Assembly: GCA_022495995.1 (NCBI GenBank)
Contig: JAFEMH010006979.1
Coordinates: forward strand, 5,001 to 69,000
DNA from: Adenophora triphylla var. japonica
Taxonomy: Eukaryota; Streptophyta; Magnoliopsida; Asterales; Campanulaceae
DNA: 64,000 nucleotides
Reading direction: 5' to 3'
The notes beneath the pieces were generated by a model that saw nothing but the letters and a program-made list of their open reading frames with translations, was not told the origin of the DNA and ran no database searches. Both the position numbers and the translations under genes were made by a program. Position 1 is the stretch's first letter. Each line of letters opens with the position of its first letter. This document shows, one piece after another, positions 59,628 to 64,000 of this stretch.

Positions 59628-61115
59628 TGATAGGTCTAAAGTCGCACGCCTACAAATTAAATACCAAGACTCTACTCGGCTACAAAAACTGTAGCTAGGA
59701 CAAGTCCATGGTCGATCCACTGAAGAACGGTTATTCGATTGCACAATTGTCACTTGACAAGATTGGGGGTTTGTTTGATTTTATTTAAATTCCTAAAACA
59801 GAAATTAAGAAAACAGAGTTGTAAAAACAATTAAAGGCAAACACTTCAGATTTGTTTCCGTCCCCGTTTATCAATTCAATATCATTGGCACAATTTCTTT
59901 CCCTTCCTCCCTATTCACTTGATCCAGAATATATTTCAACCCCTATTTCTTTCTTATTAATGGTTATAAGCAGTGACACACTCACCTATTTCCCTAATCA
60001 ATACCTAAACCTAACTGACACAGTCTAGATTCACAATATTGATTGATGAAGCTTTAAGAAATTAAGATCAAGAATTTTACTATTCTTTTGCAAATAGATC
60101 AAAACCTAGTTTTACCCCTTTTTTAATTTACCACGACACGTGCATAAATCTCAAAGATGCTACTTGTGAAAAATCCTAATCTGACACAGACTTAAGATTA
60201 AACTAGCATTAAATCAATTACAAGGGAAAAGAGGGTGATCAAATCTCAAAACCCTAGAAACGATTTATCAATTAAAACAAGTAAAACTATGAATAGGGAT
60301 TCAGAAATAAAGAAATCAATACCTCAATTGAATTAAACAAACGGTTCAGGATTCAAATCCGAAGCAATGAAATTAGTTCTCCATAAAAGCTATAAAATCT
60401 CTCTAGGAAAAATAAATAATAAAAGTCTACCCTAAAATTACCCTAAAACTGAGATCGAAACAAGTATAAATACTTCCCCCAAATAACACTCCTAAACCAA
60501 AAAGAAAACCTCCAAAGAAAAAGGAAAAGAAAAGTAATTAAATATAATAATAATAATAATAATACTATTCCTTCAAATACACGCCGGTTCACAGATCTTC
60601 TCAGCCTTGGTCCATGATTTTCCTTCCTTGGTCAAGTGTTCAATTTGGAAACAATTCACTCTTTCCATCCATACATTGCCTTAGTCAAAACCGTGTCAAG
60701 CCTTGATTTAGGAAACTTGACTTTTTGAATTGCCCAATTTAATACTACTTCTTTGTCCCTTTCCAAATTAAATTGCTTTCCAAAATCCTTTCACACACGT
60801 GATATTATATTTTTCAAATCCTTTGTTTCCACTTTGGTCCTCGAAATTTCGCTTCTTTGTAATTTGATCCTTGAACTTCAGCTTCTCGCAGTTTGATCCC
60901 TGCACTTCTGATAATAACAACTCAAACTCCATATTAATACTTTTGCAGGGACAATACAAAATCACTCAAAATATTCCACAATTACAACAATTTCTCACAA
61001 ACTCACCAACTCATAATTTACTCAAAATTACATCAAACCAATCTAAATTACATCAAAATAATAATAAAATGTCTAGAAAATTAGGAAAATAATATATATA
61101 AAATCCACCACATCA
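59628..61115 (-). repeat. 5' LTR of the Athila-like element
   Basis: 1488 bp, TGATAGGTCTAAAG to CATCA, followed by the target duplication GGTAT. It has an AAT microsatellite slightly longer than in the partner LTR (near 60544-60563). Confidence 0.95.
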
Positions 61116-61120
61116 GGTAT

Positions 61121-61558
61121 CTATGTGATAGATATTTTACTTTCTACCTCTAGTTCTTGGGTATTAGATACCGGATGTGGATCTCACATTTGCCTAAATG
61201 TGCAGGGACTAAAGAATAGAAGGTTGCTCAAAGAGGGTGAAGTAGATCTACGGGTTGGAAATGGAGCAAGAGTTGCTGCATTGGCCGTAGGGACTTACGA
61301 AGTCACTTTACCAAGTGGATTAATTTTAGTTTTAAATAACTGTTATTATGTTCCGGATTTGAGCAGAAACATTATTTCTATTTCATGTTTAGACAATGAG
61401 GGTTACAATTTTCTTATTGCGAATAAGAAATTTTCAATTTATTTGAATGACATGCTTTATTGTGTTGCTCATTCTTTTAATGGCCTTTATGTCTTGGATG
61501 TTGAGAATAATGTTGATAATGTCTATCATGTTAGTAAGAAATCCAAACCAAACAATGT
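61121..61558 (+). pseudogene. Copia-X protease region (continuation after the nested element)
   Basis: Reads on in phase from 52414: SSWVLDTGCGSHICLN (catalytic DTG near 61160), ARVAALAVGTYEVTLPSG, VLNNCYYVPDLSRNIISISC and VAHSFNGLYVLDVENN. These are aspartic protease and the start of the GAG-preintegrase region of a copia element. It ends abruptly at the 61558/61559 duplication junction, not at an LTR. Confidence 0.88.
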
Positions 61559-62033
61559 GTATACGAAAAAACAAATCTTCATAAGTTAATGAATATCATT
61601 GACAATTGAAAACATAAACAAAATCACGAGTACTTCATTTTTTAGATTTAAAACAAATGGATAATAATTACTAATTGATGACATGACATATTATAAGTTT
61701 GAAAAAAACTAACAAAGAAATTAAGTAAAAAAAAACTTGAGTATGATTTAAAAAAATTTACTTGCAAAAAAAGTCATCTAGCTACAAATCTCATCTGACC
61801 CATCATCACCTAATGTTGTAGGAATCTGTGAACAAGAAAATGATGTGGATTAGTCATAAGGTGGAGTAATCTTATCAAATAAATACAAGAATAAATAGAG
61901 TACTCAATTATATTGTAGTCGGTTAATACATAAATTCAACAATTCTTAATATTATTATCACTACAATAGGGCTATTGAATTTAAAATACTAGCTTTTGAA
62001 TAGATGAATGAGACTTCTCCTGTTAAGTAACTC

Positions 62034-62424
62034 TCAGTGCTTATGATCATCTTGAGTAAGGTTTCTAATGCAGTAACACAATACTAATTCCAAGACCAAA
62101 TGCTTATCAGAAATCACAAAGGGTGATTCCTGCCAAACATGACAGAAGTTTGCCAAAATGGGTTGCATTTTAATTATACACTTATATTTTCCCAAAAAAT
62201 AAAAAATAATCACAGCTCCAAGCAAGCACAAAAAGTCTAATAAATACTCTATCCGAGAATATATGAACTTACAGAGTCGAGCAGCCTCATAAAGTTGGGA
62301 CGATTTCGAGCAACAATAACATGGTTTCCAGCATGAGCATTGCCCATGGTCAAAGCAGCTTTATCCATACCAGCATGATTGTTCAAATTGTCAATATCAG
62401 ATGCAGAAGATGACGGAGATTCAC
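62034..62424 (-). pseudogene. Duplicate of the two host exons
   Basis: Copy of 33792-34182 with the same splice signals and reading frame (exons 62034-62129 and 62273-62424). A 26-bp tandem duplication spans the exon's acceptor, giving a second identical acceptor 26 bp upstream (exon could also start at 62450). Using it would shift the frame. Protein family unrecognised. Confidence 0.5.
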
Positions 62425-62542
62425 CTATGCAGAAGATGACGGAGATTCACCTATGCAGAAGATGAAGTTCATAATTAACAAAAACATGATCATCATATGG
62501 TTCAAAACATGCTTATTAAACAGAATTTAAATTAAAAAAATA

Positions 62543-62547
<5 letters not shown>

Positions 62548-62613
<66 letters not shown>
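62548..62613. repeat. (AT)n microsatellite, expanded in the second copy
   Basis: About 33 AT units here, against about 10 at the matching place near 34269-34288. Confidence 0.95.
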
Positions 62614-62618
<5 letters not shown>

Positions 62619-62760
62619 TTGATAAAAAAGAGAGATAGATAAAGAACAGGATTTAATGAGGCCAAACGTGCTTTACTCACAAGGGGAAAAAATTCATGCA
62701 ATTCCCAAGGACAGCAAAAACTCTGCCTACTAATTTTCTTAATCAATTGTCAGCAGATAG

Positions 62761-63883
62761 TGTTAGGACCTAACTATATAAATCACATAGTTATATTTGG
62801 TTTTGACAAAGAAACATATCCAATGTTATCTGACAGCCAAGATAACTCATGAACATTGGACAGCTAAGCCAAAGACTCAACCTGCACATTCCATTAATCA
62901 TCTTGACAGCAATGATCAAACAAAGACAAATCAAATAAATCAATGTATTCAATTACAAAGTGATCATTACATGTCAATCATCCAATTCCTTGACTCCTAA
63001 TCATCCAAATCAAAGAGCTATTCCTGACAGCTAAGAATCTCTACAGCAGAGGTCTCATCCCTCTGACAGTTATGATCTTCAAAGACAACAGCAATGGGTT
63101 ATCTCTGTGATGACCTAGGTGTGCCTTGCCCAAATCCCTCAACAGATGTTGCCAGGTCATCTCCATGAAGATCCTCTACAAGGGTTGCATATTCCAGCTT
63201 GTTATTATCCAGTCAACAAGGCCCTAAATACAAACACTGTTTCACCCACATGCATTCACTGCCTTGTCTCCTCCAACGGCTATATTCCAGCTTATAAAAG
63301 GAAACCTCCAAGACTGAAGACACTGCCCTTCCACACACAACTTTTACAACCTTCCCTTCACCCTTGCATACCTACAAACCTGCAACCAATCTTCAATCAA
63401 TTCTGAGACACTTAAGACTGTACTTCAGGTGTATAAACAACATTGTAAAACCACTTAAGACTGACTTTAAGTGTGTTCTGTAATTTGCTTCGTAACAAGC
63501 AAATCCCTAATTGACTGTACTAATTAGAAAGAGGAGGTTCAAGAAACTTGCCTAATCAACCATTGTAAATCTTAAAGGGAACTAGATTTAGTGGATTGAT
63601 CTCACTTGTCAAGGTTGACAGTGAGGGTGGACGTAGGAGGAGTGAACTATGAACCACCTTAAAATTTTTATGTCATTTGGTATTATCACACACAAAAACA
63701 CACACACACCTACACACACTTACACCAATCACTTTGTCTTTACTTTATTTCACTTTATTCATTCCGCTCCACATTTTACTCTTGCTTTTAGATCAGTTAA
63801 TATCTGACAGCTAAGATTCATCCTCAGCTGTCAAAGCTTAACTACCTAATCCTTTTAATTGATTAAGCAAACAAGACCTTTCA
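62761..63883 (+). repeat. 5' LTR of the duplicated SIRE-2 copy
   Basis: 1123 bp, same boundaries as 34434-35556; TATAAAA at 63293-63299; a handful of substitutions. Confidence 0.92.
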
Positions 63884-63885
63884 AT

Positions 63886-63897
63886 TGGTATCAGAGC
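63886..63897 (+). other. Primer binding site (tRNA-iMet), duplicated SIRE-2 copy
   Basis: TGGTATCAGAGC two bases after the LTR end. Confidence 0.95.
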
Positions 63898-63952
63898 TTG
63901 TCTTCACCACCAAAAGTCTAACAACTTGTGAAGGATCAATTCTCAACCCACC

Positions 63953-64000
63953 ATGCCTCAACCAAGAAGAAATAATGAGAAAGACATTCCACACATTGAT
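63953..64000 (+). CDS. Start of gag, duplicated SIRE-2 copy (runs off the window)
   Basis: The first 16 codons (MPQPRRNNEKDIPHID) match the gag start at 35626. Truncated only by the window edge. Confidence 0.85.
   Translation, partial: MPQPRRNNEKDIPHID

Larger units (their letters stand above)
52420..61115 (-). mobile_element. Athila-like non-autonomous LTR retrotransposon carrying host gene fragments
   Basis: Perfect 5-bp target duplication GGTAT (52415-52419 and 61116-61120). LTRs 52420-53903 (3') and 59628-61115 (5') start TGATAGGTCTAAAG and end CATCA, with only about ten differences by eye, so the insertion is young. The PBS matches tRNA-Asp. Sense order on the minus strand: gag (59485-57750), protease (57750-56911), a spacer with palindromes, host-derived fragments (56100-54930), a pyrimidine-rich 3' region, a polypurine tract and the 3' LTR. 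RT, RNase H and integrase are absent, so it must be mobilised in trans. Gag type and PBS point to the Athila lineage. Confidence 0.92.
61559..64000. repeat. Second copy of the segment at 33317-35673
   Basis: Starts at GTATACG, present on both sides of the join (microhomology). Collinear with 33317-35673, with about a dozen substitutions, an expanded AT microsatellite (62548-62613 against about 34269-34288) and a 26-bp tandem duplication at 62400-62456. It continues beyond the window. Under the tandem-duplication model the unit is 33317-61558 (28,242 bp). Confidence 0.9.

Overview
This 64 kb window is plant nuclear DNA, almost certainly from a eudicot. It is AT-rich and packed with Ty1/copia and Ty3/gypsy LTR retrotransposons and CACTA transposons. 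Priming sites match plant tRNA-iMet and tRNA-Asp, there is a Stowaway-type MITE, and the one intact host gene encodes a plant-specific Dof zinc-finger factor. The species cannot be named from the sequence. I saw no rRNA, tRNA or CRISPR.

Layout, left to right. 1-2339 is a near-perfect copy of 24880-27218 (end of a CACTA element sitting in a copia element). 2340-12634 is a 5'-truncated SIRE-like copia element (SIRE-1) with pol, an antisense ORF, a long sense ORF3 and a 3' LTR; a small non-autonomous LTR element with three LTRs (8762-10584) is nested in ORF3. 12640-16084 is the only gene-like interval: the Dof gene (13508-14443) and a Stowaway MITE. 16085-30560 is a relic SIRE-type LTR split by a complete minus-strand copia element (17175-30014, TSD CTTTG), which is itself split by a CACTA element (19284-25571, TSD TCT). 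31506-33230 holds a decayed MULE transposase fragment cut by a second CACTA end. 33792-34182 holds two exons of an unrecognised host gene.

From 34434 onward there is a four-level nest. SIRE-2 (34434-42941) is interrupted by a Tekay/Del-type gypsy element (42942-49522). That is interrupted by another copia element (49523-52414 and 61121-61558), which is interrupted by an Athila-like non-autonomous element (52420-61115, TSD GGTAT). The Athila-like element has gag and protease but no reverse transcriptase, and carries fragments of at least three host genes (Raf-like MAP3K, ALE2-like receptor kinase, AAA ATPase). At 61559 the sequence restarts with a copy of 33317-35673.

Both edge copies fit head-to-tail tandem duplications, with units of about 24.9 kb (2340-27218) and 28.2 kb (33317-61558). 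That model explains every element that appears cut in half here; an assembly artefact is the main alternative.

Most interesting candidates: (i) a short motif, TGACAGC(C/T)A(A/T)GA, scattered through the LTRs and all ORFs of the SIRE elements in different frames and on both strands; (ii) an antisense ORF of about 328 codons kept in both SIRE copies; (iii) a palindrome, ACGA(C/G)TCGT, repeated in regulatory regions of three unrelated retroelements; (iv) the multi-gene capture in the Athila-like element; and (v) long inverted repeats in the CACTA element and next to the relic LTR.
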